A DNA stretch of 64,000 nucleotides. Source: Aliagarivorans marinus DSM 23064 (lineage in GTDB: Bacteria; Pseudomonadota; Gammaproteobacteria; Enterobacterales; Celerinatantimonadaceae). The notes beneath the pieces were generated by a model that made no database searches, was not told where the DNA came from, and worked only from the letters and a program-made list of their open reading frames with translations. Position numbers and translations under genes: made by a program. This document shows positions 27,267 to 35,883 of the stretch, piece after piece; position 1 is the first letter of the stretch; every line of letters begins with the position of its first letter. Location: NCBI RefSeq assembly GCF_000429485.1, contig NZ_KE386909.1, positions 322,371-386,370 of the forward strand, written 5' to 3'.

Positions 27267-27767
27267 ATGCCATTCACACCCGTCCATATGGGACCGGGCA
27301 TCCTTATCAAAGCACTACTGCAGGGCAGCTTTAGCCTGATGATCTTTGGTTGGACCCAAATCGTGATGGATATCCAGCCGCTGTGGGTACTAATTAGTGG
27401 CGAAGGTGCCTTGCACGGCAGCAGCCATACTTGGCTAGGCGCCACGCTGTTGGCGCCGCTGGCGGCCTTAAGTGGCAAGCACCTCTCAGAGTTCGGTCTG
27501 CGCCTGCTGGAGCTGTCATCGTTCACCCCAATTAGCTGGCGAACCTGCTTCGTTAGCGCGTTTATCGGCAGCTATAGCCATATTCTGCTCGATAGCGTGA
27601 TGCACTCAGATATGCTGCCCTTTTATCCCTTAAGCGAGGCCAATGGATTGCTGGGTCTGGTGTCTGTCGCCACGCTTCATAAGTTCTGCTACCTCAGCGG
27701 CGCGGCGGGCATGGTGTTGTATGTGCTGGTGCTGGCATGGCAGAGAGCCATAGAGACAGAGAGCTGA
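27267..27767 (+). CDS. Membrane protein resembling YdjM/DUF457 metal-dependent hydrolases
   Basis: This 166-residue protein has about four membrane segments and polar residues in the YdjM-like order: FTPVHMGPG near the start, then VMDIQPL, HGSSHTWLGA, and SYSHILLDSVMHSDMLPFYPLS. From memory, YdjM has PDIDHP, HRGFTHS and GYLSHILAD with the same order of His and Asp. The family is named for predicted metal-dependent hydrolase activity that has little direct support. The gene lies 48 bases after cobA on the same strand, with GGAGG upstream. Confidence 0.6.
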   Translation: MPFTPVHMGPGILIKALLQGSFSLMIFGWTQIVMDIQPLWVLISGEGALHGSSHTWLGATLLAPLAALSGKHLSEFGLRLLELSSFTPISWRTCFVSAFIGSYSHILLDSVMHSDMLPFYPLSEANGLLGLVSVATLHKFCYLSGAAGMVLYVLVLAWQRAIETES

Positions 27768-27828
27768 GAGCCAGAGAGCAAGTAGCTAATTTAGCCCTCT
27801 ATCGAGCAACTAAACGGGAAGGACCCTG

Positions 27829-28692
27829 ATGAAAAGACAACGTCGTTGCTGTATCGCACTTTACCTCGCCGCTTTAGTGCCACTTTTAAGCGCCTTACCG
27901 CTTGGTGCCGCTGAACCTGGACAACTTGCAGAGCAGTTGCTGGTGGCAGAGCGGCAGCAAACCGCGATTCCGGTGTTAAGTGTGAGCGAGCCTGAGATGG
28001 ACCTCGCCAAGGCCTATCAAGTACAGCAGGCTTATGTGGCCCACCGGCTTCAAAGTGACACCTTGGCTGGCTTCAAAGCGGGGCTGACCGCCAAGCCGGG
28101 GCAGCAGCGCTTTGGCCTGAGTGAGCCGGTGGCGGGCGTGCTGTTTGCGTCTGGGCGCTTGGCAAACAATGCGCGGATCGCGCGTTCCGACTTTGGCCAA
28201 CTGATGATCGAGACCGAGCTCGGTTTGCTTCTGGCGAAACCTCTGCGCCATCCGCTTGAGGACATGGCTGCTTTGAAGAGTGCGGTGGCGGCGGTGGTGC
28301 CGGTGATTGAGCTGCCGGATCTGGGCTTTGCCGACCTTAAGCAACTTAGCGGCGTGGATATCGTGGCGGCCAATGTATCGGCGCGGCGCTTTATTGTGGG
28401 CGAGCCCTTGGCGGTTGATAGCGAGCAGCTTAACCAGCTTAGCGTGTCGCTAATGATGAACGATCAGGCGATTAACCATGGCCACGCCAGCGATGCCATG
28501 GGCGATCAGTGGCAGGCTGCGTGGTGGCTGGCCAACACCTTGCTGGCGCAATACGGTGAGCTGCCAGCCGGTAGCCTATTGCTGACCGGGGCACTGGGTA
28601 AGATGCTGCCCGCTAAGCCCGGGGAGTACCTTGCCAGCTATTCGATAGGGCAAGACAAGCTTGGGCAAGTGAGTTTTCAGATAAGCGAATAG
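27829..28692 (+). CDS. Exported 2-keto-4-pentenoate hydratase-like (MhpD-type) protein
   Basis: This 287-residue protein starts with a signal peptide (basic KRQRRCC, then ALYLAALVPLLSALPLGAAEP). It is followed by a fumarylacetoacetase-fold domain of the MhpD type, with 'AYQVQQAYVAHRL', 'GFKAGLTAKPGQQRFGLSEPV', 'IETELGLLLA', 'PVIELPDLGF' and 'VAANVSARRFIVG'. Normal MhpD is cytoplasmic and hydrates 2-hydroxypentadienoate in aromatic catabolism. No catabolic genes surround this one, and a periplasmic location is unusual, so the real substrate is unclear. AAGGA precedes the ATG. The fold call is good; the function is uncertain. Confidence 0.72.
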   Translation: MKRQRRCCIALYLAALVPLLSALPLGAAEPGQLAEQLLVAERQQTAIPVLSVSEPEMDLAKAYQVQQAYVAHRLQSDTLAGFKAGLTAKPGQQRFGLSEPVAGVLFASGRLANNARIARSDFGQLMIETELGLLLAKPLRHPLEDMAALKSAVAAVVPVIELPDLGFADLKQLSGVDIVAANVSARRFIVGEPLAVDSEQLNQLSVSLMMNDQAINHGHASDAMGDQWQAAWWLANTLLAQYGELPAGSLLLTGALGKMLPAKPGEYLASYSIGQDKLGQVSFQISE

Positions 28693-28771
28693 CACGTCAT
28701 TTTGAGGGCGGCTACAGGCCGATAGAGATGTAATGGACGCGCTGAGCGCATCGGCAGTCAAGGAGAGCATG

Positions 28772-29791
28772 ATGAAGATAGCTAGCTGGAACATAGAGTG
28801 GATGAACCACTGGTTTACTGGCGATAGTGGGCCGGCGCAGTGGCGCAGCGCTGCGCAGATCCGTGGTGTGTCTGATATCGATAGTCTGGCTCAGCGAGTG
28901 GCTGCGGTGATTCAAAGCATGGCTGCCGATGTGTTGCTGATCCAAGAGGGCCCAAGTCGCAAAGCCGAGTTAGCGCTGTTCGTCGATGACTACCTTAACG
29001 GCGATTATGACATCGTTGGCCCATCGGGCAGCGGTCAGCAAAAGCTCTATGCCTTAATTCGCAAAGGCGGTGCGGTGGTGAGTTTTGAGCGGGCCTATTC
29101 AAGCGGTGAGATAGATTTGGATGCGTCGTGGAGGGTGGGCATAGACGGCACTATCTTGGATGGCCGCTTACAGTTGGAAGAGTACCAGTTTACCCGTGCT
29201 CCACTCATGCTGGATATCTTCGATGGCAAGCACACCATCCGAGTGATCAATCTGCACCTCAAGTCGAAATACATTCACAAAGGGCAACGAATGTGGAGCA
29301 ACCCAGAAACCCGCCCGGCGTTTATCGTGGAAGCGGTTAAAGTGCGTCGACGTATCTCCGCGGAGGCGATGCGGATACGCGAGTACCTTAACGAGCTAAT
29401 GGAACAAGACGATGAGATGCGGGTGGTGGTCTGCGGCGATTTCAACGATGGGCCGGGTACCGACTTTTTTGAGCGACAGTACCTCACCCATAACCTGGTA
29501 GCGACGATTGCCGGAAACCCCTGCGCGCCGCGGCGAATGTTCCGCCACGGCTTTGCCGACAGAGTCGATAAGCGAGAGAACTTCACGGCGATCTTTGATG
29601 ACTTTATTGATGAGGTTAATGGGCGCAAGGTGCTGCTCGACCATATTCTGGTTTCACCGGGGCTTTACTGGAAGCTACGTGATGGCACCATCGACCACCA
29701 AGCCTTTGCCTTGGGCGTGGATAACACGCTGCCTGGCTCGCGAGAAAAGCTGCCCAGCGATCATCGTCCGCAGTGGGTTAGTTTTGCCTAG
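28772..29791 (+). CDS. Endonuclease/exonuclease/phosphatase (EEP) family protein
   Basis: This 339-residue protein shows the EEP fold motifs in order: IASWNIEWMNH (Asn), LLIQEGPSR (metal-binding Glu), VINLHLKSK, VVVCGDFNDGPGTDFFE (Asp-Asn-Asp), LLDHILVSP and SDHRPQWVSFA (Asp-His). All catalytic residues expected of a Mg-dependent phosphodiesterase/nuclease are present. ATG 28772 has AAGGAG at good spacing; ATG 28769 is three bases earlier and the frame is open to 28733. No signal peptide is seen. The substrate could be DNA, phospholipid or a nucleotide. Confidence 0.82.
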   Translation: MKIASWNIEWMNHWFTGDSGPAQWRSAAQIRGVSDIDSLAQRVAAVIQSMAADVLLIQEGPSRKAELALFVDDYLNGDYDIVGPSGSGQQKLYALIRKGGAVVSFERAYSSGEIDLDASWRVGIDGTILDGRLQLEEYQFTRAPLMLDIFDGKHTIRVINLHLKSKYIHKGQRMWSNPETRPAFIVEAVKVRRRISAEAMRIREYLNELMEQDDEMRVVVCGDFNDGPGTDFFERQYLTHNLVATIAGNPCAPRRMFRHGFADRVDKRENFTAIFDDFIDEVNGRKVLLDHILVSPGLYWKLRDGTIDHQAFALGVDNTLPGSREKLPSDHRPQWVSFA

Positions 29792-29800
29792 CTAGCGTGT

Positions 29801-29869
29801 TTACCCTTTAACGCTTTAGCGTTTTAACCCATTAGCCCTTTAACCTTTTAACCCTTTAGCGCTTTAACC
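29801..29869. repeat. Degenerate octamer tandem repeat
   Basis: Eight degenerate copies of TTTARCNY stand in a row (TTTAACGC, TTTAGCGT, TTTAACCC, TTAGCCC, TTTAACCT, TTTAACCC, TTTAGCGC, TTTAACCA). They lie just beyond the EEP gene stop and run into the 3' end of the convergent GNAT gene. Confidence 0.8.
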
Positions 29870-30260
29870 ACAGATACAACCTAGCCGGCAGCTGCTCCTC
29901 GTTATCGCAGCTGCCTTGTTCTAACAGTACGAAACCGTGCTTCTCATAAAATCGCTGCGCGCCTTGGTTGCACTCAAAGTTATGCAGTTGCAGCGAACCC
30001 TCACTGTGCTGCTTGGCAAGACCGAGTAAGCGGCTGCCGATCCCGCGATGTTGATAATCCACATGGATGTAGAGCTGGTGCACCCACATGCTGTCATAGG
30101 CAATAAGCCCGAGCACCTCATCGTTTTGTTTGTCGATGGCCAGTGTTACCCGGCATTGCTTGGCAAGGTGCTGGTCGAGAAACTGTTGGTGTTGTGCAGG
30201 GCTATGCAGGGTGTCGACGATCCCTAAGGCGCGCTGCTTGCTGGCGCGCCACATGGCCAC
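29856..30260 (-). CDS. GNAT-family N-acetyltransferase with uncertain start
   Basis: The 134 residues from GTG 30260 contain the GNAT core: 'VLGLIAYDSMWVHQLYIHVDYQHRGIGSRLLGLA' with the R-G-I-G-S acetyl-CoA loop, then 'NQGAQRFYEKHGFV'. The frame stays open upstream to about 30365 and encodes ISLIEYRSSYAAKA, which looks like the missing first strand and helix of the fold. No ATG, GTG or TTG occurs there. Either initiation uses a rare codon (ATC at 30302-30300 is well placed) or the start was mutated and the protein is shortened. The 3' end lies in an octamer repeat. The substrate is unknown. Confidence 0.7.
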   Translation of the reverse strand: MAMWRASKQRALGIVDTLHSPAQHQQFLDQHLAKQCRVTLAIDKQNDEVLGLIAYDSMWVHQLYIHVDYQHRGIGSRLLGLAKQHSEGSLQLHNFECNQGAQRFYEKHGFVLLEQGSCDNEEQLPARLYLWLKR

Positions 30261-30449
30261 GGCCTTGGCGGCGTAGCTGCTGCGATATTCGATAAGCGAG
30301 ATGCCTGCGTGTGAGTAGAGGTGTGTGATGGTATCGCTGCCTGAAAAGCTATATATTCCGTCAACACTATATCAAGCCTCGATTAAATTGAAGGTGGCTG
30401 CAGATGACGCCCTATGCGACCCTGCAGCTCAGCGCAACAAGGACGTACA

Positions 30450-31436
30450 ATGAGTCACACTCTCCGCTGGGGCATCCTCGGCACCAGCTTTATCTCCGGC
30501 GTAATGGCCGAGGCCATACAGCTCGATGGTAGCAGCGAGCTTTACGCGATTGCCGGGCGCAGCCCCGAGCCGCGCCAAGCGATGGCTAAGCAGTATGGCA
30601 TTCCGGTTCAGCATGACGACTATCAGGCGCTTATCGACGATCCGCAGGTGGATATCGTCTATATCGCGCTGCCCAACCATGTGCATCACGACTATGTGGT
30701 CAAAGCCGCGCAAGCGGGCAAGGCAATCCTCTGCGAAAAGTCGCTCTCGGTGGATATGCCCAAAACCGAGCTGGCCTTGGCGGCAGTCGAGCAACATCAG
30801 GTGTTCTTCGCTGAAGGGCTGATGTATCTCAACCATCCCTTGATTGCCACGCTGTGCGAGCTGGTAAACAGCGGTGAGATTGGCACGCTGCGCGCTATCT
30901 CCGCTCAATACACTGCCGCGATCAGCCAGTTTGTTAATCCGGGCAGCAAAGGCGCGCTGTTTAATCTCGGCTGCTACCCGGCATCGCTTGTGCACCTGCT
31001 GCTCCAGCAAAGCGGAAATCTTAGCGACTACCAGCTCCAAGCCACTGGCCGACGCGGCGCCGATGGCAATATCTGCGACAGCGCCGCCACTATTCAGTTT
31101 GCCAATGGCATCACCGCCCAGCTACACACCGCCGAGGATTACGGTCTGCATGCCAGCTTTAGCGTGCTGGGCGACAAAGGCAGCATCGAGCTGTTAAATA
31201 ACCCATGGCTACCGAGTAAAGAGAATCGCTTGCGGGTGCGCCACTATGAGCAGCCTGCGCGCGAGATTTGTGTGGACGCTGAGGGCGATGGCTTTCTCTA
31301 TCAAGTGCGAGCAATACTGGCGGCGCTGCGCGCTGGGAACAAACAGCTAGCGCGCCCTGCAGCCGGATGGGAGGACTCGCGGCAGATTATGCAGCTGTTG
31401 AGTGATTGGCACAGTGCTGCCGAGCTAGCAGGTTGA
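30450..31436 (+). CDS. Gfo/Idh/MocA-family oxidoreductase
   Basis: This 328-residue protein has the N-terminal NAD(P)-binding motif WGILGTSFISGVMAEA, followed by 'YAIAGRSPEPRQAMAKQYG'. The 'DIVYIALPNHVHHDYVVKAAQAGKAILCEKSLSVD' region is the family EKP-type motif, here with Ser instead of Pro. The C-terminal alpha/beta domain begins near residue 125. Members oxidise or reduce sugars, inositols or dihydrodiols; the substrate here is not deducible. ATG 30450 has AAGGA upstream; the frame extends to 30414 without another ribosome-binding site. It is convergent with ilvE across a shared terminator. Confidence 0.87.
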   Translation: MSHTLRWGILGTSFISGVMAEAIQLDGSSELYAIAGRSPEPRQAMAKQYGIPVQHDDYQALIDDPQVDIVYIALPNHVHHDYVVKAAQAGKAILCEKSLSVDMPKTELALAAVEQHQVFFAEGLMYLNHPLIATLCELVNSGEIGTLRAISAQYTAAISQFVNPGSKGALFNLGCYPASLVHLLLQQSGNLSDYQLQATGRRGADGNICDSAATIQFANGITAQLHTAEDYGLHASFSVLGDKGSIELLNNPWLPSKENRLRVRHYEQPAREICVDAEGDGFLYQVRAILAALRAGNKQLARPAAGWEDSRQIMQLLSDWHSAAELAG

Positions 31437-31469
31437 GCGTATATCGCATCGACACAATCAGAAGCAACA

Positions 31470-31495
31470 AAAAGCCCGGCAATTGCCGGGCTTTT
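31470..31495. terminator. Bidirectional rho-independent terminator
   Basis: AAAAGCCCGGC-AATT-GCCGGGCTTTT is a perfect 11-bp stem with a 4-base loop, flanked by A and T runs on opposite sides. It lies between two convergent genes and should stop both. Confidence 0.92.
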
Positions 31496-31517
31496 GAGTC
31501 TAGAAGCTTATTCGCAA

Positions 31518-32513
31518 TTACAGCTTAGTCAGCCAGCCATGCTTATCTTCGGCCTTGCCCCACTGGATATCGTTCAGTGCTTGGCGCAGCTTCATGGTGG
31601 TCTCGCCGGCTTCGCCGTTGCCGACGGTGTGCTCTTTGCCGTTGTGGATCAAGGTGCCCACTGGGGTCAGTACCGCGGCGGTGCCGGAAAGTGCCGCTTC
31701 ACAGCCGGGCTTGGCGGCGCGCTCTAACAGTTCGCTCACGCTTAGTTCGCGCTCGCTGACGGTCATGCCCATATCGCGGGCGATGGTCAGGATGGAGTCG
31801 CGGGTTACGCCGTGCAGGAAGCTGCTATCCAGCGCCTTGGTGATTACCTCGTTGCCATCTATAAGGATAAAGTTGGCGGCGCCGGTCTCTTGCACATCGC
31901 TGTTCGGGCAGAACAGCACTTGGTCAGCATCGACGCTGGCGCGGGCTTGGTTAATTGGCTCCAGGGCGCTGGCGTAGTTACCGCCGGATTTCACCATTCC
32001 CATATGTGGGGCGCAGCGCATGCCGTGCTCTTCCAATAGCAGGCGCAGTGGTTTAGCACCGGCGGCAAAGTAGTCGCCCACCGGCGATAGCAGTACATAG
32101 AGTAGCGCGCTATTACTTGGCGCAGCGGCTTTGCCAATGGCAGGCTCGGTGCCGATAAAGGTCGGGCGGATATACATCGAGCCGGGAGGCTCTGGTACCT
32201 CATCGGCAAACTGGTTGACGATGTCAGTGACCATTTGGTTTAGCAATTGTGGCTCGAATGCTGGCAGGCTAAGCAGTTTGGCAGACTGGGCCATACGGCT
32301 GACATTGGCATCCATACGGAAGATTGCGACGCTACCATCGGCATGGCGGAAGGCTTTCAGGCCCTCGAAACAGGTGCTGGAGTAGTGAAGTACGTGTGCA
32401 CCGGGGTGCAGAGATATGCTGTCGGAGGCGACAATCTCGCTGTCACTCCATTGTTGCTCTTCGTATTTAGCTAATGCCATCTGTGGCATAAAAACCGTGC
32501 CAAATGCTGCCAT
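31518..32513 (-). CDS. ilvE: Branched-chain amino acid aminotransferase
   Basis: This 331-residue class IV PLP aminotransferase would interconvert Leu, Ile and Val with their 2-keto acids. Family features include 'LHYSSTCFEGLKAFRH', 'MYIRPTFIGTEPAIG', the PLP lysine in 'HMGMVKSGGNYASAL', 'DVQETGAANFILI' and 'SGTAAVLTPVGTL'. The arrangement is that of the longer bacterial/mitochondrial BCAT type (beta family) rather than E. coli IlvE. AGGAA lies before the ATG. It stands alone, without ilv biosynthesis genes. Confidence 0.92.
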   Translation of the reverse strand: MAAFGTVFMPQMALAKYEEQQWSDSEIVASDSISLHPGAHVLHYSSTCFEGLKAFRHADGSVAIFRMDANVSRMAQSAKLLSLPAFEPQLLNQMVTDIVNQFADEVPEPPGSMYIRPTFIGTEPAIGKAAAPSNSALLYVLLSPVGDYFAAGAKPLRLLLEEHGMRCAPHMGMVKSGGNYASALEPINQARASVDADQVLFCPNSDVQETGAANFILIDGNEVITKALDSSFLHGVTRDSILTIARDMGMTVSERELSVSELLERAAKPGCEAALSGTAAVLTPVGTLIHNGKEHTVGNGEAGETTMKLRQALNDIQWGKAEDKHGWLTKL

Positions 32514-32912
32514 ATTGTGTTCCTACAATTATTTAAAGCCTCTCCGGGCCGAGCTTGTTTTGGTATCGAGCGAAGTGAATGCTGGAGGGGAGCAGATCTG
32601 CGTGCGCGGTGCTACGGGCAGTTCCCAGGTTGGCTTGGGCCAACTTCTCCATAAATCGGGATCGCTGATGGGTTATCGAGTATGCGGTTTAAACTCGCTG
32701 CGATCAAGCCAGAAACCTGTAATTGCGGCGGCTAGTACAGTGATAGCTTGTCTAAGGGCGATTTTAGGCAAAAACCGGCTTTTAACTGTGGCTTTAGCGA
32801 AACTGTTAACGATTATTGACACTGAGCGGACTGCACTTTGATTTAGCGCACAACAATGGCGCTATTCGAGGCCTAGACTGAGCGATGTATTTTTAAGCAA
32901 TAAGGAAGATGC
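32514..32912. other. Divergent intergenic region between ilvE and ubiT
   Basis: About 400 bases hold no convincing gene. An open frame on the plus strand (32416-32841) overlaps ilvE and has no recognisable protein features. I see no leader peptide rich in branched-chain codons and no strong attenuator hairpin for ilvE. Confidence 0.4.
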
Positions 32913-33401
32913 GTGCTCGACTCGATCCAACAGCTGCTGGTGGCACAGATGCCCCGCGCCCTCAAACAGCTAGCCAAGCTTACCCCTAGTGCCGTCCAAC
33001 TTAAGGTTCTCAACCTTGCATTCAATCAAGCATTTAAAGAAGAGTTGGCAGAAGGCGATTTCGATTTTCTCGACCAGCGCCGGGTCAAGCTGGAGATAAG
33101 CGACTTGGATGTCGCTTGGGATCTCACCCTCAGTGGTGAGCAGTTGTGTGTGTCGGCCTGTCAGCCAGATTTCGACCTGCGCTTTGCCGGTGAGTGGAAT
33201 CAGTTTGTGCTGCTGGCAGGGCGAAAGGTGGACCCCGACACACTGTTTTTTCAGCGTCGTCTAAGCATCGAGGGTGACACCGAGCTGGGTCTGGAGATCA
33301 AGAATCTGTTGGATAATCTGGAGTTGGAGCGTTTGCCCGGGCTGCTAAGGCAGGGATTAGACCACAGCGCCTCCTTAATCGAGCAATATCAAACCAGCTA
33401 A
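32913..33401 (+). CDS. ubiT: Ubiquinone biosynthesis accessory factor UbiT (SCP2 domain)
   Basis: This 162-residue SCP2-type lipid-binding protein resembles E. coli YhbT/UbiT. It has the 'LDVAWDLTLSGEQLCVSACQPDFDLRFAGEWNQFVLLAGRKVDPDTLFFQRRLSIEGDTELGLEIKN'-type core (quoted in part: FFQRRLSIEGDTELGLEIKN, near residues 111-130). UbiT is thought to present isoprenoid quinone intermediates to the anaerobic hydroxylation machinery. The GTG at 32913 is supported by AAGGAAG upstream. Its partners ubiU and ubiV lie at 19.8-21.7 kb. In E. coli the corresponding genes are neighbours, so here they have been separated. Confidence 0.87.
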   Translation: MLDSIQQLLVAQMPRALKQLAKLTPSAVQLKVLNLAFNQAFKEELAEGDFDFLDQRRVKLEISDLDVAWDLTLSGEQLCVSACQPDFDLRFAGEWNQFVLLAGRKVDPDTLFFQRRLSIEGDTELGLEIKNLLDNLELERLPGLLRQGLDHSASLIEQYQTS

Positions 33402-33881
33402 CGGTTCTTTCCTCTGGGGAAATGGTGATTTTCCGAGGTATTTGCTACTTATTTGAACGTATTTAGTGAACTTTCGTGTAATTTGGTCGACTAACCCTAT
33501 GTTGTGTTTTGTGAACTTGTAGTCAATTACTGGTCACTTAAAGGCACAAGTTAATCAAGGTTAAATAAAAGTTTGACCAATGTCGCGAGTTTTTAAGATA
33601 AAGTTAAATATCAATCTTTATTTTTATAATTCTGCGGAATAGTATGCTGGCTTACGCCGCTGTCATAACAAATCCGCAAATAATTTTCGTTGACGAGATC
33701 ACTAAATAGCGCAGATTAAAAATAACTTAGTTTGGCTGTAATGCAGTTCACATAAAGTTGTTTTTAGCCTGTGTTAAATGCAGCGGGTGGGGAACGCATG
33801 GAAAACCGTGCTTTCCTCGCCAAGAACGCCTATTCGTGCGTAGATACCAGGCAGTTTCTAACAGTCTCAAGGATAACCGGG
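33402..33881. other. AT-rich leader upstream of the A/V-type ATPase operon
   Basis: About 480 bases contain no independent gene. It is clearly more AT-rich than the flanking coding sequence, particularly 33540-33730, so it should hold the operon promoter. I cannot assign -35/-10 elements with confidence. The B-subunit frame runs back to 33771, but that extension does not resemble family N-termini. Confidence 0.45.
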
Positions 33882-35261
33882 ATGTCACAGAACCTACTCC
33901 GTTTTACCAACATTCTCAGCATTGTTGGCGACTTGATACGGGTGCAAGTACCCGCTCTTGGCGATAACTCCATTCGCCCCAAGTACGGGGATCTCGCTGT
34001 CATCGAACAAGATGGCGAACCCTATTCTCTCGCTCAAATCATTAAAATCGATAACGACGAAGTGTCGCTACAGGTGTTTGCTGGTTGTAAAGGCCTGTCG
34101 ACCCAAGCGGCCGTGAGCTTCCTCGACCAGCCGATGAACGTGACTTACTCGCCAAATGTTCTGGGGCGTATTTTCACCGGTTCCGGTCAGCCTTTGGATA
34201 ATGGCCCAGATTTGGAACATGACCCGAAGGTGGAGATCGATGGTCCATCGGTCAACCCAGTTCGTCGTACTCTGGCTTCACGCATGGTGCGTACCAACGT
34301 ACCGATGATCGATTTGTTTAACACCTTGGTTGAATCGCAGAAGATCCCGATCTTCTCGGTGGCCGGTGAGCCCTACAACAAATTCCTGTCGCGGATTGCG
34401 ATTCAGGCCGAGGCCGATGTGGTGGTCTTCGCCGGTATGGGTCTGATCTACGATGATTACCACTTCTTTAAGACCCAGTTTGAAGAAGCGGGTGTGGGCT
34501 CACGTACCGTGATGTTCGTAAACCAAGCCTCTGACCCAACGGTAGAGCGTATTCTAACCCCTGATATGGCCTTGTCGGTCGCGGAACACTTCGCGGTAGA
34601 AGAGGGCAAGAAGGTGCTGGTACTGCTAACCGATATGACCTCTTACGCCGATGCGATGAAAGAGATCGGGGTTGCATCCGATAAGATCCCAGCCAACCGG
34701 GGTTACATGGGCGACCTGTACTCGCAACTGGCCAAGCGCTATGAAAAGGCTTGCTCGTACAAAGGTGCGGGTTCGGTAACCATTTTGGCGGTAACCACCA
34801 TGCCAGGTGATGACGTAACCCACCCTGTACCTGATAACACCGGCTACATCACCGAAGGACAGTTCTACCTGCACAACGGTGTACTCGACCCATTCGGTTC
34901 CCTGTCGCGTCTCAAGCAGATGGTAATCGGTAAAGAGACCCGTGAGGATCACAGCTCGATCATGAGCGTGATGATTCGCTTCTACTCCGACTCGGTTGAA
35001 GCCGCTCAGAAACAGGCGATGGCCTTTGAGTTGTCTGAGTACGACGAGAAGACGCTTAAGTTCGGTAAGTTCTTCAAAGAGAACTTTATGAACCTGGACG
35101 TGGACATGACTCTGGAAGATGCACTGGATGAAAGCTGGAAGATCCTGGCTGAGTGTTTCGACCCTGAAGAGACCCTGATTAAAGACAGCCTGTTGGAGAA
35201 ATACTGGCCCGACGCCAAGCAAGTCGGTCGCGAAGAAGTAGCTGCTGCGGCTGAGGAGTAA
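33882..35261 (+). CDS. atpB: A/V-type ATPase subunit B
   Basis: This 459-residue non-catalytic nucleotide-binding subunit of the membrane-bound A/V-type ATPase (head hexamer A3B3) has the degenerate P-loop typical of B (IFSVAGEPYNKFLSRIA). Other marks are 'RMVRTNVPMIDLFNTLVESQKIPIFS', 'LVLLTDMTSYADAMKEI' and 'NRGYMGDLYSQLAKRYEKA'. ATG 33882 has AAGGA eight bases upstream and gives the usual N-terminus just before the first beta strand. The open frame back to 33771 is not used. It is the first gene of a seven-gene operon, whereas in most operons A precedes B. The symbol follows A/V-ATPase naming (also ntpB). Confidence 0.92.
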   Translation: MSQNLLRFTNILSIVGDLIRVQVPALGDNSIRPKYGDLAVIEQDGEPYSLAQIIKIDNDEVSLQVFAGCKGLSTQAAVSFLDQPMNVTYSPNVLGRIFTGSGQPLDNGPDLEHDPKVEIDGPSVNPVRRTLASRMVRTNVPMIDLFNTLVESQKIPIFSVAGEPYNKFLSRIAIQAEADVVVFAGMGLIYDDYHFFKTQFEEAGVGSRTVMFVNQASDPTVERILTPDMALSVAEHFAVEEGKKVLVLLTDMTSYADAMKEIGVASDKIPANRGYMGDLYSQLAKRYEKACSYKGAGSVTILAVTTMPGDDVTHPVPDNTGYITEGQFYLHNGVLDPFGSLSRLKQMVIGKETREDHSSIMSVMIRFYSDSVEAAQKQAMAFELSEYDEKTLKFGKFFKENFMNLDVDMTLEDALDESWKILAECFDPEETLIKDSLLEKYWPDAKQVGREEVAAAAEE

Positions 35262-35265
35262 GGGC

Positions 35266-35883
35266 ATGGCCAAGATTGCGCTAAATAAAAGCTCGCTTAA
35301 CAAGCAAAAGCGCAGTCTCAAGACCTACAAGCGTTATCTGCCAGCGCTGGAGCTAAAACGCCAGCAGCTGATGCTGGAAAAGCGTAAAGCAGAAATCGCC
35401 CTGGCTGATGCCAGGGAACGGGTCGCAGAGCTGCGCCGGGTGGTGGAAGAGAACCTCCCGATGTTGGCGTGCCAAGATATCAGTGTCGACAAGTTAGTGG
35501 AGGTCAAGTTAGTACGACTTGGCACCCAGAACATTGTCGGCTGTAAGGTTCCTATCGTTGACGACATTGAGCTTGAGGTGATGCCTTATAGCTACCTGGC
35601 CCGTCCCCACTGGGTGGACGCGGTGCTGGAGCAGCTCAAAGAGATGGTGCGGTTGCGGGTAGAGCTCTCGGTATACGAGAAGCGCTACGAGCTAATTAGC
35701 CATGCCACTCGCACTACCAGTCAGCGGGTGAATCTATTCTCCAAGGTGCTGATCCCCAACACCCAAGATGCTATCCGTCGGATTGGTATCTACCTGTCGG
35801 ATCAAGACCGTGCTGCGGTAATGAACGCCAAGCTCTCCAAAGAGAAGGTGTTGGCCCAGCAAAATAAGGGAGGCGAAGCATGA
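35266..35883 (+). CDS. atpD: A/V-type ATPase subunit D
   Basis: This 205-residue central-stalk subunit is largely two long helices: an N-terminal 'NKSSLNKQKRSLKTYKRYLPALELKRQQLMLEK' region (in part) and a C-terminal 'RVNLFSKVLIPNTQDAIRRI' helix that is the best-conserved D signature. It rotates within the A3B3 head and couples it to the membrane ring. It starts four bases after the subunit B stop and ends in an ATGA overlap with subunit I. Confidence 0.92.
   Translation: MAKIALNKSSLNKQKRSLKTYKRYLPALELKRQQLMLEKRKAEIALADARERVAELRRVVEENLPMLACQDISVDKLVEVKLVRLGTQNIVGCKVPIVDDIELEVMPYSYLARPHWVDAVLEQLKEMVRLRVELSVYEKRYELISHATRTTSQRVNLFSKVLIPNTQDAIRRIGIYLSDQDRAAVMNAKLSKEKVLAQQNKGGEA

Noticed and set aside
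33771-33881. N-terminal extension of the subunit B frame
   Set aside because: The extra residues do not resemble any subunit B start, and ATG 33882 has a good ribosome-binding site.
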